Positions 6,503-19,174 of a stretch of DNA of 64,000 nucleotides are shown here, piece after piece. The position numbers and the translations under genes were made by a program. A model generated the notes under the pieces. It saw nothing but the letters and a program-made list of their open reading frames with translations. It was not told where the DNA came from and ran no database searches. Numbering within the stretch: position 1 is the stretch's first letter; each line of letters opens with the position of its first letter. The stretch covers positions 1,369,633 to 1,433,632 of the forward strand of contig CP070651.1 in assembly GCA_020354625.1 (NCBI GenBank). Reading direction: 5' to 3'. Source of the DNA: Trueperaceae bacterium (GTDB lineage Bacteria > Deinococcota > Deinococci > Deinococcales > Trueperaceae).

Positions 6503-7039
6503 ATGGGGTTAAGAGACCTGTTTGAACGAGATGTCCAAGAGCTCGAGCAAGAGGGGATTCTCTTCTCGACTCTGGGCAAGCTCGTCGCTTGGGGCCGCAG
6601 CAACAGTCTGTGGCCCGCGACTTTTGGGTTGGCCTGTTGCGCGATCGAGATGATGCAGTCGACCAACGCAAGGAACGACTTGGCGCGTTTCGGCTCGGAA
6701 GTCTTCCGGGCGAGCCCGCGTCAGGCCGATGTCATGATCGTAGCAGGCCGTCTCAGCAAAAAGATGGCTCCTGTCATGAGGCGTGTCTATGAGCAGATGC
6801 CGGATCCCAAGTGGGTCATTTCGATGGGTGCCTGTGCCTCATCGGGTGGCATGTTCAACAACTACGCCATCGTGCAGAATGTCAATTCGGTTGTACCCGT
6901 CGACATCTATGTACCGGGTTGCCCGCCCCGCCCTGAGGCGCTGGTCTACGCGGTGATGCAGCTGCAGAAGAAGGTGCGGGGTGAGGCCTTCGATCAGCGC
7001 GGCGTCGAACTGCCCATGGTCGAGGGGTGGGCGAGGTGA
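6503..7039 (+). CDS. nuoB: NADH-quinone oxidoreductase subunit B
   Basis: The 178-residue peripheral-arm subunit binds iron-sulfur cluster N2, which passes electrons to quinone. The four ligands are visible as the tandem pair C45-C46 ([11 protein letters not shown]), C111 ([12 protein letters not shown]) and C140 (VPGCPPRPE). Eighteen bases separate it from nuoA and three from nuoC. Length and motifs are standard. Confidence 0.97.
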   Translation: MGLRDLFERDVQELEQEGILFSTLGKLVAWGRSNSLWPATFGLACCAIEMMQSTNARNDLARFGSEVFRASPRQADVMIVAGRLSKKMAPVMRRVYEQMPDPKWVISMGACASSGGMFNNYAIVQNVNSVVPVDIYVPGCPPRPEALVYAVMQLQKKVRGEAFDQRGVELPMVEGWAR

Positions 7040-7042
7040 GTC

Positions 7043-7636
7043 GTGGGCGCTAGTGGGGAGGCTGTGAACCTGGTCGATACCGTCGTGTCACGCCTGGTCG
7101 AGCTGGGCGGAAAGCCCGCGACCTTCAAGGGCATGGTGAGCGTGACGGTCGGCAGGGAGCGGCTCGTCGAGGCGATCAAGCTCGCCAAGGGAGCCGGCTT
7201 CGAGATGATCTCAGACATCTTCGGCATCGATTATTTGACGTATCCCGGTCATCAGGGCGAGCGATTCACGGTGGCCTACAACCTCTACAGCGTGAGTGAA
7301 AACGAACGCCTCTTCGTGCGAGTCGATCTCGATGAGCACACCACGCTCCCCACCATCACTCACCTATGGAGCGGGGCGAACTTCATGGAGCGTGAGGTCT
7401 TCGATATGTTCGGCGTGGTCTTCGAAGGTCATCCGGATCTGCGGAAATTGATCACGCCCGAGGATTTAGACGGTTCTCCGCACCGCAAAGACTTCCCACT
7501 CGGGGAGACGCCCACCCTTTTTAACGAAGGGCGTTTCCTCGATCCGGCTGCCTTCCGGGCCGGACTGACCGGAAAGGATGAGGGTCTGACCGGTTGGAAG
7601 GGTGGCGCCCGGAAAGGGGTGAAGCGTGACGGTTAA
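7043..7636 (+). CDS. nuoC: NADH-quinone oxidoreductase subunit C
   Basis: This 197-residue subunit, homologous to the mitochondrial 30-kDa subunit, helps hold NuoD in the peripheral arm. The conserved signature [38 protein letters not shown] lies at about residues 115-155. The start is a GTG with GAGG upstream; another in-frame GTG eight codons later lies too close to a ribosome site. Its 3' end overlaps nuoD by 11 bases. NuoC and NuoD are separate here, not fused as in E. coli. Confidence 0.95.
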   Translation: MGASGEAVNLVDTVVSRLVELGGKPATFKGMVSVTVGRERLVEAIKLAKGAGFEMISDIFGIDYLTYPGHQGERFTVAYNLYSVSENERLFVRVDLDEHTTLPTITHLWSGANFMEREVFDMFGVVFEGHPDLRKLITPEDLDGSPHRKDFPLGETPTLFNEGRFLDPAAFRAGLTGKDEGLTGWKGGARKGVKRDG

Positions 7637-8852
7637 AGAGCGGGAGACCGCGGTGCGCGTTGCCGAGCACGCCGGGAGCGAGTTCGAGACCAAATACATG
7701 CGGATCAACGTCGGGCCGCAGCACCCCAGCACCCACGGTGTATTGCGGTTGGTGGTGGATCTCGACGGGGAGCGGATCGCCGGCATCAAACCCCAGATCG
7801 GCTACCTGCATACGGGCTTCGAGAAGACGATGGAAAACCGAACCTACCAGCAGGGGGTGACCTACTCCAACCGCATGGACTACCTGCACGGTTTCGGTCA
7901 CGACCTGGCGTATGTGCTTTCGGTCGAGAAGCTCCTCGATGCCAAGGTACCCATCAGGGCGGAGCAGATTCGGGTGATCTTGAACGAGCTCAACCGGATC
8001 GCCAGCCACCTGGTCTTTTTCGGGACCGGTATCCTCGATATGGGGGCGCTGACGCTCTTTTTCTACACCATGCGAGAGCGCGAAAAGATTCTCGATCTTT
8101 TTGAGATGGTCAGCGGGGTGCGGATGAACTATGGGTACTTCCGTGTCGGAGGCCTCTCCAAGGATCTTCCAGAGGAGTTCGTTCCTGCGGCGCGGGCTTT
8201 TTGTAACGAGTTCCCCCGCATGCTCGAGCAGTACGCCACCATGTTCGTCAAGAACGATATCTTCGTGAACCGCACCAAAGGGATCGGTGTGATCAGCAAG
8301 GAGCAGGCGCTCGACTACGGCTTGACCGGACCGTCTCTGAGGGCGAGCGGGGTGCCGCTCGACTTTCGCAAGGCCCAACCCTACAGCGGGTATGAAAACT
8401 ACGACTTCGATGTCCCGACCAGCGAAGTCGGGGATGCGTTTGTGCGGTTCATGATGCGCTTCGAAGAGATGTCTGAGAGCCTGAAGATCGTGGTGCAAGT
8501 GCTCGACCAACTCGAGGAAGGTCCGGTCAAAGATCCTGACCGGCGCATCAGCCTACCGCCGAGGAGCGAGCTCGAGACCTCGATGGAAGCGGTGATCTTC
8601 CACTTCAAATTGGTCACCGAGGGGTTTCATCCCCCTCGGGGTGAGGTGTACGTGCCGACCGAAAGCGCGCGCGGCGAGCTAGGGTACTACCTGGTGAGCG
8701 ATGGGGGCAGCATGCCGTACCGGGTAAAGGTGAGGGTGCCGAGCCTCATGAACCTTCAGTCGTTGGAGCCCGCCTGTATCGGAGGGCTTTTCGCCGACAT
8801 GGTGGTCAATATCGCCAGCATGGATCCGGTGATGGGAGATGTGGACAAATAA
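7626..8852 (+). CDS. nuoD: NADH-quinone oxidoreductase subunit D
   Basis: The 408-residue 49-kDa-type subunit forms the quinone-binding cavity with NuoB. It shows [25 protein letters not shown] near the N-terminus with the conserved His of [25 protein letters not shown], and a C-terminal DPVMGDVDK. It starts at a GTG inside the end of nuoC. NuoE follows three bases after its stop. Confidence 0.96.
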   Translation: MTVKERETAVRVAEHAGSEFETKYMRINVGPQHPSTHGVLRLVVDLDGERIAGIKPQIGYLHTGFEKTMENRTYQQGVTYSNRMDYLHGFGHDLAYVLSVEKLLDAKVPIRAEQIRVILNELNRIASHLVFFGTGILDMGALTLFFYTMREREKILDLFEMVSGVRMNYGYFRVGGLSKDLPEEFVPAARAFCNEFPRMLEQYATMFVKNDIFVNRTKGIGVISKEQALDYGLTGPSLRASGVPLDFRKAQPYSGYENYDFDVPTSEVGDAFVRFMMRFEEMSESLKIVVQVLDQLEEGPVKDPDRRISLPPRSELETSMEAVIFHFKLVTEGFHPPRGEVYVPTESARGELGYYLVSDGGSMPYRVKVRVPSLMNLQSLEPACIGGLFADMVVNIASMDPVMGDVDK

Positions 8853-8855
8853 GCG

Positions 8856-9434
8856 ATGATCGAGCTAGAGACGGTCAAACCCTTTTTTACCGATAAAGAC
8901 GAGTTGCTAGACGAGATCTTGGGCCGCTACCCGGAGTACGGACGACGCAGCGCTATCATGCCGCTTCTTTGGGAGGTTCAGCGGGCCGAACGGCACGTGA
9001 GTGAGGCCCGGATCGAAGAGATCGCCGAGATCCTGGGCATGCACGCCACCGAGGTCAAGGGCGTGATGAGCTTTTACTCCACCTATCACGAACAGCCGGT
9101 GGGCGAGTATCATCTGCAGGTCTGTTCGACGCTTTCGTGCTCGCTCGCCGGCGCCGACGAGATGACCGACTTCTTGGTCGAGGAGCTCGGCATCGTCAAC
9201 GGCGAAACCGATGCCGAGGGGCGTTTCAGCCTGCAGAAGGTGGAATGCCTGGGCTCCTGTGGCACGGCACCGGTGCTCCAGGTCAACGACACATACTTCG
9301 AACGGGTTACCCGTACACGTTGCGTGCAACTGCTCCAGGCCTTGCGCTCGGGTGAGCTGCCGGAGCCGTGGCGCGAGCGCGGCGGGGACAATGTGAGCGC
9401 CGAGAAGGCCACGCTCGGAGGTGATGACGCGTGA
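8856..9434 (+). CDS. nuoE: NADH-quinone oxidoreductase subunit E
   Basis: The 192-residue thioredoxin-fold subunit carries 2Fe-2S cluster N1a. The four cysteine ligands are C90 and C95 ([12 protein letters not shown]) and C131 and C135 ([11 protein letters not shown]). The N-terminal helical part contains the usual [16 protein letters not shown]. The last 20 residues are an extra charged tail. Its stop overlaps the nuoF start by four bases. Confidence 0.95.
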   Translation: MIELETVKPFFTDKDELLDEILGRYPEYGRRSAIMPLLWEVQRAERHVSEARIEEIAEILGMHATEVKGVMSFYSTYHEQPVGEYHLQVCSTLSCSLAGADEMTDFLVEELGIVNGETDAEGRFSLQKVECLGSCGTAPVLQVNDTYFERVTRTRCVQLLQALRSGELPEPWRERGGDNVSAEKATLGGDDA

Positions 9435-10774
9435 GCGATGCCGTGATGGGAGAGCCTACGCCGATCATCAGCCGAAAGGATCCCCGCTACCAGGTCACCA
9501 TGTACAGGCACGTCGGTGTGGACGGTGCGTGGACGCTCGATTACTACTCGTCCCACGGCGGCTACCGGGCGGCCAAAAAAGCGATCGCCGACATGGGAGT
9601 TCCCGATGTCATTGCCGAAATGAAGGCGTCGGGGCTTCGGGGCCGCGGCGGGGCCGGTTTTCCCACCGGCGTGAAGTGGTCGTTCATGCCGCCCGTCGAT
9701 GGGCGGCAGCGATTCATCGTGTGCAATGCCGACGAGAGCGAGCCGGGATCGTTCAAAGACCGCTACGTCATGGAAGACGACCCGCACCAACTCATCGAGG
9801 GGATGTTGATTGCCGGGTACGCCATTCAGGCCAGCATCGGTTTCATCTATATTCGCGGGGAGTACCACCTCGCCTATGAACGCCTCTTGCAGGCGATTCG
9901 GGAAGCGCGTGAGGCGGGCTATTTAGGGTCGAACCTTTTTGATACCGATTTCAGCTTCGACCTGGTAGTGCACCGCGGTGCCGGGGCGTATATATGTGGA
10001 GAAGAGACCGCCCTCATGAACTCGCTCGAGGGGTTGCGGGGCAATCCGCGCCTGAAACCCCCGTTCCCGGCCCAAGCCGGGGTCTACGGTCTGCCGACCA
10101 CCATCAACAACGTGACGAGTTTCGCCAGCGCGGTTCACATCATCGATAAGGGCGCTGCCTGGTTTTCCGCGATGGGAACCGAAGACAGCAAGGGCACGAA
10201 GCTCTACCAGATCAGCGGGCCGGTCGCCCGTCCCGGCGTCTACGAGTTGCCGATGGGGACGACCTTCCGGGAGCTGATCTTCGACTGGGGTGGCGGGCCG
10301 TCGATGGAGATCAAGGCCTTTATTCCTGGGGGCACCTCGACCCCGATGCTCCCTTTTAGCGACGAATATCTCGATACGCCGATGGACTACGGGTCGCTCG
10401 CCAAGCTCGGTACTATGTTGGGTACCGGTGGCGTGATCTTGATCCCCAAGGAGAAGTGCATGGTGGACGCCATGTACAATATCGTCCGCTTCTACGCCCA
10501 CGAATCGTGCGGGAAGTGTACGCCCTGCCGTGAAGGCGTCAGCACCTGGCTCCCCAAGATGTACCAAAAGCTCCTCGCCGGTCTGGGAGAGCCTGGGGAT
10601 CTCGAGCTGATGGAGGAGATGGTAACGAACATGAGGGGAACGGCTTTCTGCCCCTTGGCGGATGCTTGCGCCATGCCGGTTCAGGCGAGCTTCAAACACT
10701 TCCGCCCGGAATACGAGTATCTCGTCGAGCACGGTGAGCCCATGTACCCGAAGAGAAGTTGGTGGCAGGAATGA
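9431..10774 (+). CDS. nuoF: NADH-quinone oxidoreductase subunit F
   Basis: This 447-residue subunit binds NADH, FMN and cluster N3 and is where electrons enter complex I. The flavin/NADH loop [16 protein letters not shown] is at residues 68-83, [14 protein letters not shown] follows, and [15 protein letters not shown] is near 190. Cluster N3 ligands are C360, C363 and C366 ([12 protein letters not shown]) and C407. The start is a GTG overlapping nuoE by four bases. The C-terminus (SWWQE) overlaps nuoG. Confidence 0.96.
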   Translation: MSDAVMGEPTPIISRKDPRYQVTMYRHVGVDGAWTLDYYSSHGGYRAAKKAIADMGVPDVIAEMKASGLRGRGGAGFPTGVKWSFMPPVDGRQRFIVCNADESEPGSFKDRYVMEDDPHQLIEGMLIAGYAIQASIGFIYIRGEYHLAYERLLQAIREAREAGYLGSNLFDTDFSFDLVVHRGAGAYICGEETALMNSLEGLRGNPRLKPPFPAQAGVYGLPTTINNVTSFASAVHIIDKGAAWFSAMGTEDSKGTKLYQISGPVARPGVYELPMGTTFRELIFDWGGGPSMEIKAFIPGGTSTPMLPFSDEYLDTPMDYGSLAKLGTMLGTGGVILIPKEKCMVDAMYNIVRFYAHESCGKCTPCREGVSTWLPKMYQKLLAGLGEPGDLELMEEMVTNMRGTAFCPLADACAMPVQASFKHFRPEYEYLVEHGEPMYPKRSWWQE

Positions 10775-13221
10775 AGGTCAAGGTCAACGACACCGAACTC
10801 GAGCTCGCACCGGGAACCAGCGCCATCGACGCCGTGTTCGCGGCCGGTTACGACGTGCCTTACTTCTGCAGTCAGGAGTACATGTCGCCCATCGGTGCCT
10901 GCCGCATGTGCCTGGCCAAGGTCGGTGCGCCCAGGCAAGACAGGGCGACTGGTGAGTGGATTCTGGATGAGGAGACCGGTGAGCCCAAAATCTTCTACTT
11001 CCCGACCCTGATGGCGACGTGCACCACCGCGATTATGGAGGGCATGGTCATCGATACCCTCTCGGATGAGGTGAGAGGGGCCCAGAACGGCATGGTGGAG
11101 TTCACCCTCATCAATCACCCGCTCGACTGCCCCGTGTGTGACAAGGGCGGGGCCTGTGAGCTGCAAGACCGCGCATACGAGTACGGTTCGGGTCTGTCGC
11201 GCTTCCGCTTCGACAAGCGCCACCAGGAGAAGCACCACGCCTTGAGCGAGCTGATCACGCTCGACCGGGAGCGGTGTATTCACTGCAAGCGCTGTGTGCG
11301 CTATTTTGAAGAGGTGCCCGGCGATGAGGTGCTCGACTTTATCGAGCGGGGTGGGCACACCTACATCGGTACGCTCGGTGAAGGTTTGCCGAGCAACTTT
11401 ACCGGAAACATCACCGATATCTGTCCAGTCGGCGCTCTTTTGGATGCGACCAGTCGCTTCCGGGGTCGTAACTGGGAATACGATCATACCCGGACCACTG
11501 GACTCGATGATGCGTCGGGCAGCGCCATCATCGTCGACGCTCGTACCGGTCGCATCGAGCGCATCAAAGCGGCACTCAATGCCGAAGTGAACAAGAGCTG
11601 GATCGACGACGGAACGCGTTTCGGGCATGAGTACGTCGATGCGGAAGATCGGATCAAAACGCCGCTGGTCCGCAAAGAGGGCGAGCTCGTCCCCGTCACT
11701 TGGGAAGAGGCGACCGGCTACGTCAAGGCAAAGCTCGAGGGCATCGCCGACAAAGAGTTGGGGATCGTCTTGCGCGCCGATGCCACGCTGGAAGAGGGCG
11801 TCGCGGCCAAGGCGTTGGCCGACCATCTGCAGACCGGTCAACTCGATCATTGTCCCCGCCCGAAGGCCTCTGTGCTCCCCGAAGGAGACGCCGCCAGATT
11901 CACCGATCTGGCTACGGCAGACGCGATCTTTGTCATCGGTGACGTGAGTGAAGAGGTTCCCGCCGTCGACCTCAGGATCAAAGATGCCCTCAAAGGGGTT
12001 AGCCCTCCCGCCTCATTGCCCCACGGCGTTCCGATCGCCGACTTGCGCCTGAAGGAGCGTATGCCCAGAAAGGCAGGGCTGCTGACGGTTGCTGCTCCCT
12101 ATCGCGTCGATCTGATGAGGCATGCGGGGCGCTCGGTGTGCTACCCGGTAGGGGGCGAGACGGCCTTTCTCTCGGCCCTGGTCAAACTCGCCACCGTGGA
12201 AGATGAGCTTTCTGAAGAGGAGGTCGCTGCGCTCGGTATGCCGGTCGATGAGGGGAGAGCGCTGATCGAACGGCTTGCCCAAGCGCAGAACGCCGTCATC
12301 GTCTACGGTTCGTTTGTCCTCGCATCACCCGCTGCGAGAAACGCGGTGATCGCTCTGGCCAAGGCCGTGAAGGCCAAGGTGATGGTGATGGGGCCTATGG
12401 CCAACAGTTACGGCCTAGAGGCGATCGGGGTGATGCCGAGCCACGCTCGCTACAGCTATCAGCAGATGATTCGCGGCGGCGCCAAGGCGCTGATCCTTTC
12501 CGGCCTCGACCCGGCGCAAGACCCGAGCGTCGCAGAAGCGCTCAAGGACCTCGAGCTGCTGGTGGTCCACCACCATTTTGCCAATGCCACTACGGCTCTG
12601 GCAGACGTGGTCCTCCCCGCCAAGACCGGTTACGAGAAAGATGGAACGGTCGTCAATCTGGAAGGCCGTTATCTCCCGGTCAGGAGTGCTCCGGTCGATG
12701 GGGGGCAGTCTGAAGACTTCACGGGCCTGGTGAGGTATTTGGGTGAGGCGCTGGGCGTGCGTCTTGACGGGCGCAGCACCCGTAGTGCCAAGCGTGCCTT
12801 GAACCATCTTTTGGCAGTCGATCTCAGGGATCTTCCCGATGAGGGCCTGTTGGCCAAGGCCAAGTCGAGGCCTCTGCGTCGGGTGAGCGTCAAGGAACAG
12901 GAAGCTGTGAGCGGTAACGTGCTCTTGGTTCCGAGTATGGTTCGTCCCGAGTTTGTAAGCCGCAATCCCCAGCTCAGGGCGGCGTTTGGGGATGTGGCCT
13001 TGTGCCTCCACCCCGATGATGCCGACCAGATGAAGCTGGTCGGTGGCGAGCGGGTGCGTCTCAGTGTGGACGGCACCTTGCGCAAGGCGACGGTACGCGT
13101 AAGCGAGACGGTTCCCCAGGGGATCATGCTACTCCCTGCGACGCCTGAACAGCCGGTGGGTTTGGTGTCAGCTGACTTGGCGACCCTCGTCAAGGAGAGC
13201 TCAGAACTCGAGGTAGCCTGA
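10771..13221 (+). CDS. nuoG: NADH-quinone oxidoreductase subunit G, lacking N7 ligands
   Basis: I used the ATG at 10771, which overlaps the nuoF stop as ATGA; it gives 816 residues. Cluster N1b ligands are C33, C44, C47 and C84. N5 has H116 and cysteines 120, 123 and 129. N4 has C169, C172, C175 and C218. The segment at 239-285 aligns with the Thermus Nqo3 N7 region, but all four N7 cysteines are replaced (G244, D247, S251, D279). The remaining 530 residues follow the molybdopterin-oxidoreductase-like domain, with [12 protein letters not shown] as in Thermus. It transfers electrons from NuoF towards NuoI in the peripheral arm. Confidence 0.95.
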   Translation: MKVKVNDTELELAPGTSAIDAVFAAGYDVPYFCSQEYMSPIGACRMCLAKVGAPRQDRATGEWILDEETGEPKIFYFPTLMATCTTAIMEGMVIDTLSDEVRGAQNGMVEFTLINHPLDCPVCDKGGACELQDRAYEYGSGLSRFRFDKRHQEKHHALSELITLDRERCIHCKRCVRYFEEVPGDEVLDFIERGGHTYIGTLGEGLPSNFTGNITDICPVGALLDATSRFRGRNWEYDHTRTTGLDDASGSAIIVDARTGRIERIKAALNAEVNKSWIDDGTRFGHEYVDAEDRIKTPLVRKEGELVPVTWEEATGYVKAKLEGIADKELGIVLRADATLEEGVAAKALADHLQTGQLDHCPRPKASVLPEGDAARFTDLATADAIFVIGDVSEEVPAVDLRIKDALKGVSPPASLPHGVPIADLRLKERMPRKAGLLTVAAPYRVDLMRHAGRSVCYPVGGETAFLSALVKLATVEDELSEEEVAALGMPVDEGRALIERLAQAQNAVIVYGSFVLASPAARNAVIALAKAVKAKVMVMGPMANSYGLEAIGVMPSHARYSYQQMIRGGAKALILSGLDPAQDPSVAEALKDLELLVVHHHFANATTALADVVLPAKTGYEKDGTVVNLEGRYLPVRSAPVDGGQSEDFTGLVRYLGEALGVRLDGRSTRSAKRALNHLLAVDLRDLPDEGLLAKAKSRPLRRVSVKEQEAVSGNVLLVPSMVRPEFVSRNPQLRAAFGDVALCLHPDDADQMKLVGGERVRLSVDGTLRKATVRVSETVPQGIMLLPATPEQPVGLVSADLATLVKESSELEVA

Positions 13222-14235
<1,014 letters not shown>

Positions 14236-14250
14236 GCTGTTATGGGATGA

Positions 14251-14273
14251 GCCCCTCGTTTTTCAGAGGGGGC
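14251..14273. other. Hairpin between nuoH and nuoI
   Basis: GCCCCTC and GAGGGGGC can pair around a loop of about eight T-rich bases. It lies in the only sizeable gap (90 bases) of the nuo operon. No T-run follows on the plus strand, so it more likely affects mRNA stability or the ratio of upstream to downstream subunits than full termination. Confidence 0.4.
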
Positions 14274-14325
14274 CAAAAATGCCTGACGCCCGGTTTGTCG
14301 GCGTGTATTTCAGCGGAGGTAGTTT

Positions 14326-14850
14326 GTGAGTGTTTTGGATATCGCCAAGGGGATGGGGGTGACGTTGGGTCACTTGTTCAAGAGGCCGGTGACCGTCCGT
14401 TACCCCGAACAACCCGTGGATGTGAAGCCACGTTTTCGCGGACGGCATCATCTGCTCCGTCACCCGAGCGGTCTGGAAAAGTGCATCGGCTGTAGCCTCT
14501 GTGCTGCGGCGTGTCCAGCCTATGCCATCTATGTCGAGGCGGCGGAGAACGATCCCGACGACCCGGTTTCACCAGGGGAGCGCTACGCAAGTATTTACGA
14601 GATCAATATGCTGCGCTGCATCTTTTGCGGTATGTGTGAAGAGGCGTGCCCGACCGGTGCCATCGTACTCGGTCATGAGTTCGAGCTCGCCGATTTTGTC
14701 TATCAAGACTTCACCTACGGTAAAGATGACATGTTGGTCGGCGTCATGGGGAGTAAATGGCAGCGCCGTGAGGCGACGCAAAAGGGTCGGGATGTGCGGG
14801 TCGGTCTCAGCTCCGGACCCCGTCCCGAATTGGAAGGTGTGGATTACTAG
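14326..14850 (+). CDS. nuoI: NADH-quinone oxidoreductase subunit I
   Basis: The 174-residue subunit binds the two 4Fe-4S clusters N6a and N6b. Both CxxCxxCxxxCP motifs are intact: C53, 56, 59, 63 ([13 protein letters not shown]) and C98, 101, 104, 108 ([13 protein letters not shown]). The GTG start has GGAGG six bases upstream. It carries electrons from the N4/N5 clusters of NuoG to N2 in NuoB. Confidence 0.96.
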   Translation: MSVLDIAKGMGVTLGHLFKRPVTVRYPEQPVDVKPRFRGRHHLLRHPSGLEKCIGCSLCAAACPAYAIYVEAAENDPDDPVSPGERYASIYEINMLRCIFCGMCEEACPTGAIVLGHEFELADFVYQDFTYGKDDMLVGVMGSKWQRREATQKGRDVRVGLSSGPRPELEGVDY

Positions 14851-14904
14851 TGACTCGATGGGTAGGGGGGACCAGATGACGGCGGAAAGGGACGGGAGGG
14901 TGAC

Positions 14905-15456
14905 GTGGCAACGTTTTTGATCCTTGCCGTGGTGATGATCGTTGGGGCAGTCGGCGTCATCACGCTCAAGCAGCCGGTGCATGCGGCGCTGGCTTTGGTC
15001 GGAACGCTACTCACCTTGGCGGTGACCTATGTGACCTTGGAGGCGCACTTCCTGGCGGCGATCCAGGTGATTGTCTATGCCGGGGCCATCATGGTGCTCT
15101 TCCTCTTTGTCATCATGCTGCTCAATATTCAAGGGGAGACACCGCCGGCGGTCCTTGCTTGGTTCCGCCCCCTCGCTTACATCGTGGCGGTGGTGGCGGC
15201 TGCTGCGATCGCAACAACCGCGTTTATGGAGCCGCGATCCCTGCCCGATGAGGTGCAGATCGCTACGGCTTTGCAAGGGGGTGGGGTGGAACCGATAGCC
15301 GACGTGCTCTTCAGCGATTTTCTGCTGGCCTTTCAGCTTGTCGGAGTGCTGCTCCTCACAGGCATTATCGGTGCCGTCAGCCTGGTCCAGCGCAAGGTTG
15401 TTGCTGTCCAAGAGGCTCGGGCGGATGGGGCAACCAAGGAGCTCGAGCATGCGTAG
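14905..15456 (+). CDS. nuoJ: NADH-quinone oxidoreductase subunit J
   Basis: A 183-residue membrane subunit with five predicted helices. The signature HFLAAIQVIVYAGAIMVLFLFVIMLLN at about residues 48-74 contains the conserved helix-3 region that bends during proton pumping. The GTG start has GGGAGG five bases upstream. The C-terminal 20 residues are a polar extension. Confidence 0.94.
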   Translation: MATFLILAVVMIVGAVGVITLKQPVHAALALVGTLLTLAVTYVTLEAHFLAAIQVIVYAGAIMVLFLFVIMLLNIQGETPPAVLAWFRPLAYIVAVVAAAAIATTAFMEPRSLPDEVQIATALQGGGVEPIADVLFSDFLLAFQLVGVLLLTGIIGAVSLVQRKVVAVQEARADGATKELEHA

Positions 15457-15468
15457 GGAGCTGGTGTA

Positions 15469-15789
15469 ATGGTTGCGACCGAGTACTATGTAGCGCTCAG
15501 TTCCATCCTTTTCGCGATCGGTGCGGTGGGCGTATTGACACGCCGGAGCGCCATCATGGTCTTTTTGTCGGTGGAGTTGATGTTGAACGCTGCCAACCTG
15601 GCGCTGGTGGCTTTCGCCAGACAGTGGAGTGGCGCCGGTAGCATCACCGCGCTTTCGGGTCAGACGGCGGTATTCATCATCCTGGCGCTCGCTGCGGCCG
15701 AGGTGGCTGTGGGCCTCGGCATCTTGGTCTCGATCTTCCGGTACAGGGCCAGTACCGATGTCGATGCGCTTGCGGAGATCCGGCTATGA
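15469..15789 (+). CDS. nuoK: NADH-quinone oxidoreductase subunit K
   Basis: A 106-residue, three-helix membrane subunit related to MrpC. The two helix glutamates of the proton path are present in [17 protein letters not shown] and [14 protein letters not shown]. The stop overlaps the nuoL start by four bases. Confidence 0.95.
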   Translation: MVATEYYVALSSILFAIGAVGVLTRRSAIMVFLSVELMLNAANLALVAFARQWSGAGSITALSGQTAVFIILALAAAEVAVGLGILVSIFRYRASTDVDALAEIRL

Positions 15790-17714
15790 CCGACCTGATC
15801 TCGCTCGCTGCGTTCGCACCGCTTCTCGCGCTCATCGGAGCGCTCGTCAACGGTCTTTTCGGGCGTGCGTTTCGCGAGCCGTTGCCAGGTGTCATTGCCA
15901 GCTTGTCGGTCGGAATCGGCTTCCTGCTTTCGATCATCGCGTTTTTTGCGCTCGCCGCCGGTGAGGAGACGCGCGTCAGCATCACCCTCTGGCCCTACTT
16001 GCAGGCTGGGAGCTTCGAGCTGAGCCTCGGTTTCGCTCTGGACCGTCTGAGCTTGCTGATGATGTTGATCATCACCGGTGTCGGCTTTCTGATCCACGTC
16101 TACTCGATCGGTTATATGCATGGTGACGAGGGGTTCAGTCGCTACTTCATGGGCCTGAATCTGTTCGTGGCAGCCATGTTGCTCTTGGTCATGGCCGACT
16201 CGTTCTTGCTGATGTTTGTCGGTTGGGAGGGTGTCGGTATCTGCTCGTACCTGTTGATCGGCTTCTGGTACCGCGAGAAGCTCAACGCCGACGCTGCGCG
16301 CAAGGCGTTTATCGTAAACCGCATCGGTGACGCGGGTTTTTTGTTGGCGATGTTTTTGACCGTAACGACCTTCGGCACGCTCGATATCCAGGCCGTCAAC
16401 GAGGCGGCGGGAGCGCTGGTCTTCGGCTCGAGCGTCCTCGGGGTGATCGGCCTTCTCTACCTCCTGGCCGCCACGGGGAAGTCGGCGCAGCTCCCGCTCC
16501 AGGTCTGGTTGCCCGATGCCATGGCCGGCCCCACGCCCGTCTCGGCGCTGATCCACGCCGCCACCATGGTCACCGCGGGCGTCTATCTGATTGCACGCGT
16601 CGCTCCGCTCTTTGCCCAGACCCCGGCTGCGTCGGCCGCTGTCGCCTGGGTCGGTGGCCTCACGGCCCTCATTGCGGCTTTTATCGCCTTCTCGCAGACA
16701 GATATCAAGAAGATCTTGGCGTACTCCACTATCTCCCAGCTCGGCTTCATGTTCGTCGCTGTGGGTGTCGGGGCTTACTGGGTAGGGATCTTTCACGTCT
16801 TCACGCACGCCTTTTTCAAAGCGTTGCTCTTCCTGGGAGCCGGTTCGGTGATCCACGCGCTCGCTGGCGAACAGGACGTTCGACGTATGGGCGGTCTCGG
16901 GAAGCATATGAGGGTGACGGGGACTACCTCACTGATCGCAACGCTGGCGATCGCCGGGGTACCGCTGCTCTCGGGATTTTTCAGCAAGGACGCCATCTTG
17001 GCCCACACCGCCACCAGCGAGCTGATCGCCGATTACGGAAATCTTGTGCTCTACGCGATCCTGCTCGTCACGGCCGCCATGACCGCCTTCTACATGTTCC
17101 GTTGGTACCACCGGGTCTTCGCTGGCGAAGAGCGATTTCCGAAAAAGCTGAGGGACTCGCTCCACGAGTCACCTTCTGTGATGACACTCCCCCTTGTCAT
17201 CTTGGCGGTGTGTAGCGTGCTGGCAGGCTATCTCGGTTTGCCCGAGTTCGCCTTTCCCAACTGGATCGCCCACTGGCTCGAGCCGTCTGTGGAGACGCCG
17301 GTGAGCTTTTTGCACCTATCCACCTCGCTCGAGTGGCTCTTGATCGGCCTCTCGGTGGTCGCTGCAGCTGTCGGTCTCGGGTTGGGATACTGGGTATACG
17401 AGCGCAACCGGGGACGGTTGGTAGCTCGCTTGGAGGAGAGTATGCTCGCCCGTCTGTCGCGCAGTGGCTTCGGGTTCGATGCGCTCTACCGAGCCGTTTT
17501 CGTGGAACCGGCTGAAGGGACGGCGAGCGGGCTGTCATCGGTCGATACGGATATTGTCGACAGAGGCTTGCGGGCAGGGGCTTCCCCGGTGGGGCTGTTG
17601 GCCCGTGCGGCGGCTCTGTTGCAGTCGGGTTACTTGCGAGCGTACGCCTTGGCCATGTTGATCGGGGTGTTGGTGTTCGCACTCATCGTGAGCCTTTCTG
17701 GAGTGTTGTCATGA
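15786..17714 (+). CDS. nuoL: NADH-quinone oxidoreductase subunit L
   Basis: The 642-residue antiporter-like subunit is the distal proton pump with its long lateral helix. It has [19 protein letters not shown] with the key Glu near residue 150, [35 protein letters not shown] with the key Lys region near 230, and a terminal helix [17 protein letters not shown] that anchors the lateral helix. It overlaps nuoK and nuoM by four bases each. Confidence 0.96.
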   Translation: MTDLISLAAFAPLLALIGALVNGLFGRAFREPLPGVIASLSVGIGFLLSIIAFFALAAGEETRVSITLWPYLQAGSFELSLGFALDRLSLLMMLIITGVGFLIHVYSIGYMHGDEGFSRYFMGLNLFVAAMLLLVMADSFLLMFVGWEGVGICSYLLIGFWYREKLNADAARKAFIVNRIGDAGFLLAMFLTVTTFGTLDIQAVNEAAGALVFGSSVLGVIGLLYLLAATGKSAQLPLQVWLPDAMAGPTPVSALIHAATMVTAGVYLIARVAPLFAQTPAASAAVAWVGGLTALIAAFIAFSQTDIKKILAYSTISQLGFMFVAVGVGAYWVGIFHVFTHAFFKALLFLGAGSVIHALAGEQDVRRMGGLGKHMRVTGTTSLIATLAIAGVPLLSGFFSKDAILAHTATSELIADYGNLVLYAILLVTAAMTAFYMFRWYHRVFAGEERFPKKLRDSLHESPSVMTLPLVILAVCSVLAGYLGLPEFAFPNWIAHWLEPSVETPVSFLHLSTSLEWLLIGLSVVAAAVGLGLGYWVYERNRGRLVARLEESMLARLSRSGFGFDALYRAVFVEPAEGTASGLSSVDTDIVDRGLRAGASPVGLLARAAALLQSGYLRAYALAMLIGVLVFALIVSLSGVLS

Positions 17715-19174
17715 CGCTGACCGTGATCCTCATCCCGCTCATCACTGCGCTTTTCCTGTTTTTTTCTGAAGCCGCAGATCCGCTGGTACGGCGCTTTTTG
17801 GGGCTACTCGGAACCGTGTCCACGTTTCTGGTCGCGCTCTACCTGCCGGGAACCCCTGGGATGAGCAGCCTCTGGCTGCCTGGGGTGAACGTCTATTTTG
17901 CCTTGAGTCCCGATGGGGCGTCTGCCGTTCTCGTGCTTGTCGCCTCCCTGGTGATGATCCCCACCGCTCTCTACGCCAGTGGCCGTGTAGAGAGGCGCAC
18001 GGGCTCCTTTCTGGCACTCCTTTTGATCATGCAGGCGGGGCTCAACGGCATCTTCCTCGCCAAAGACCTGATCCTTTTTTACCTCTTTTGGGAGCTGACC
18101 CTGATCCCCAGCCTCATGATGCTCGGGATCTGGGGGGGTACGAAACGGCGTCAGGCCGTTCAGAAGTATCTGATCTATGCGGTGACCGGTTCGTTTCTGA
18201 TGTTGGTCGGCATGTTGGCGCTCAGGCCTCTGAGCGGTGCCGCCAGTTATCGTTTGGAAGATTTGTTGGCCGTGACCCCCGCGCTGCCTGCGGGCACACA
18301 GCTGTGGATCTTTCTCCTTTTTACGCTCGCCTTTGCCGTCAAGCTTCCGCTCTGGCCACTCCATAGCTGGTTACCCGACTTTCACGAGCAGAATCACCCT
18401 TCGGGGGTTGCCGACGTAGCGGGCACGCTCTACAAGGTCGGAGGTTGGGGGTTTTTCGCCTGGGCTCTCCCGCTCCTACCGGGTGCAGCAGCTGTGGTCG
18501 CCCCGGTGCTCTTGGTGTTGGCAGCCTTCACGGCAGTATATGCCGCTGTGATCGCTACGAGCCAGACGAATCTCAAGCGTCTGCTCGCCTATGCATCGCT
18601 TTCTCACATGGGGCTTGTCGGTGTGGGTTTGTTCGGTTTGCACCTGACCGGGTTGAGCGGCGCCATCTATCTTCTCGCCGCCCAAATGGTTTCGACCGGA
18701 GGACTGTTTCTTCTAAGCGGAATGCTCTACGAGCGGCGCAAGACGTTTGAACTTTCCGAGTACGGCGGCCTGAGCCGTAGCGCACCGGCACTTGCTGCGG
18801 TGACGTTGTTTGTGCTTTTTACTTCGATCGGGGTACCCGGCCTGGCCAACTTCCCGGGAGAGTTCATGAGCCTGCTGGGAGCCTTTCATGCGAGTCCCTG
18901 GTTGGCAGCCCTGGCGACCCTCTCGGTGATCGCTGCGGGTGTCTATGGAGTGAATCTCTACCAACGTCTCTACCAGGACAGAGAGACGCAACCTGTCGCT
19001 GATCTGCGCGAGCTCGAGCTCGCCGTTCTTGTCCCCATTCTGGCCGGTATCCTCTGGTTGGGTCTTGCGCCGGGTCCACAGCTTGAGCGGATCGAGGTGC
19101 AGACGCGGATTATCGCGCAGACCGTCCAACCGGGCGAGGAGATTCCGATGGTGACCCTGGGAGGTAGACCGTGA
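17711..19174 (+). CDS. nuoM: NADH-quinone oxidoreductase subunit M
   Basis: A 487-residue antiporter-like subunit of the membrane arm, 14 predicted helices. The proton-path glutamate is in FYLFWELTLIPSLMMLGIWGG and the lysine region in KLPLWPLHSWLPDFHEQNHPSG. KRLLAYASLSHMGLVGVGLFGL is the discontinuous helix region. It overlaps both neighbours by four bases. Confidence 0.96.
   Translation: MTLTVILIPLITALFLFFSEAADPLVRRFLGLLGTVSTFLVALYLPGTPGMSSLWLPGVNVYFALSPDGASAVLVLVASLVMIPTALYASGRVERRTGSFLALLLIMQAGLNGIFLAKDLILFYLFWELTLIPSLMMLGIWGGTKRRQAVQKYLIYAVTGSFLMLVGMLALRPLSGAASYRLEDLLAVTPALPAGTQLWIFLLFTLAFAVKLPLWPLHSWLPDFHEQNHPSGVADVAGTLYKVGGWGFFAWALPLLPGAAAVVAPVLLVLAAFTAVYAAVIATSQTNLKRLLAYASLSHMGLVGVGLFGLHLTGLSGAIYLLAAQMVSTGGLFLLSGMLYERRKTFELSEYGGLSRSAPALAAVTLFVLFTSIGVPGLANFPGEFMSLLGAFHASPWLAALATLSVIAAGVYGVNLYQRLYQDRETQPVADLRELELAVLVPILAGILWLGLAPGPQLERIEVQTRIIAQTVQPGEEIPMVTLGGRP

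Noticed and set aside
7521-8510. Open frame of 329 codons on the minus strand opposite nuoD
   Set aside because: It is the complement of nuoD, whose product matches the family over its full length; the antisense product has no recognisable domain.
15660-16907. Open frame of 415 codons on the minus strand opposite nuoK-nuoL
   Set aside because: It is opposite membrane-protein genes, and its highly charged composition (rich in Asp, Arg, Gln, His) is what complementing hydrophobic codons gives.
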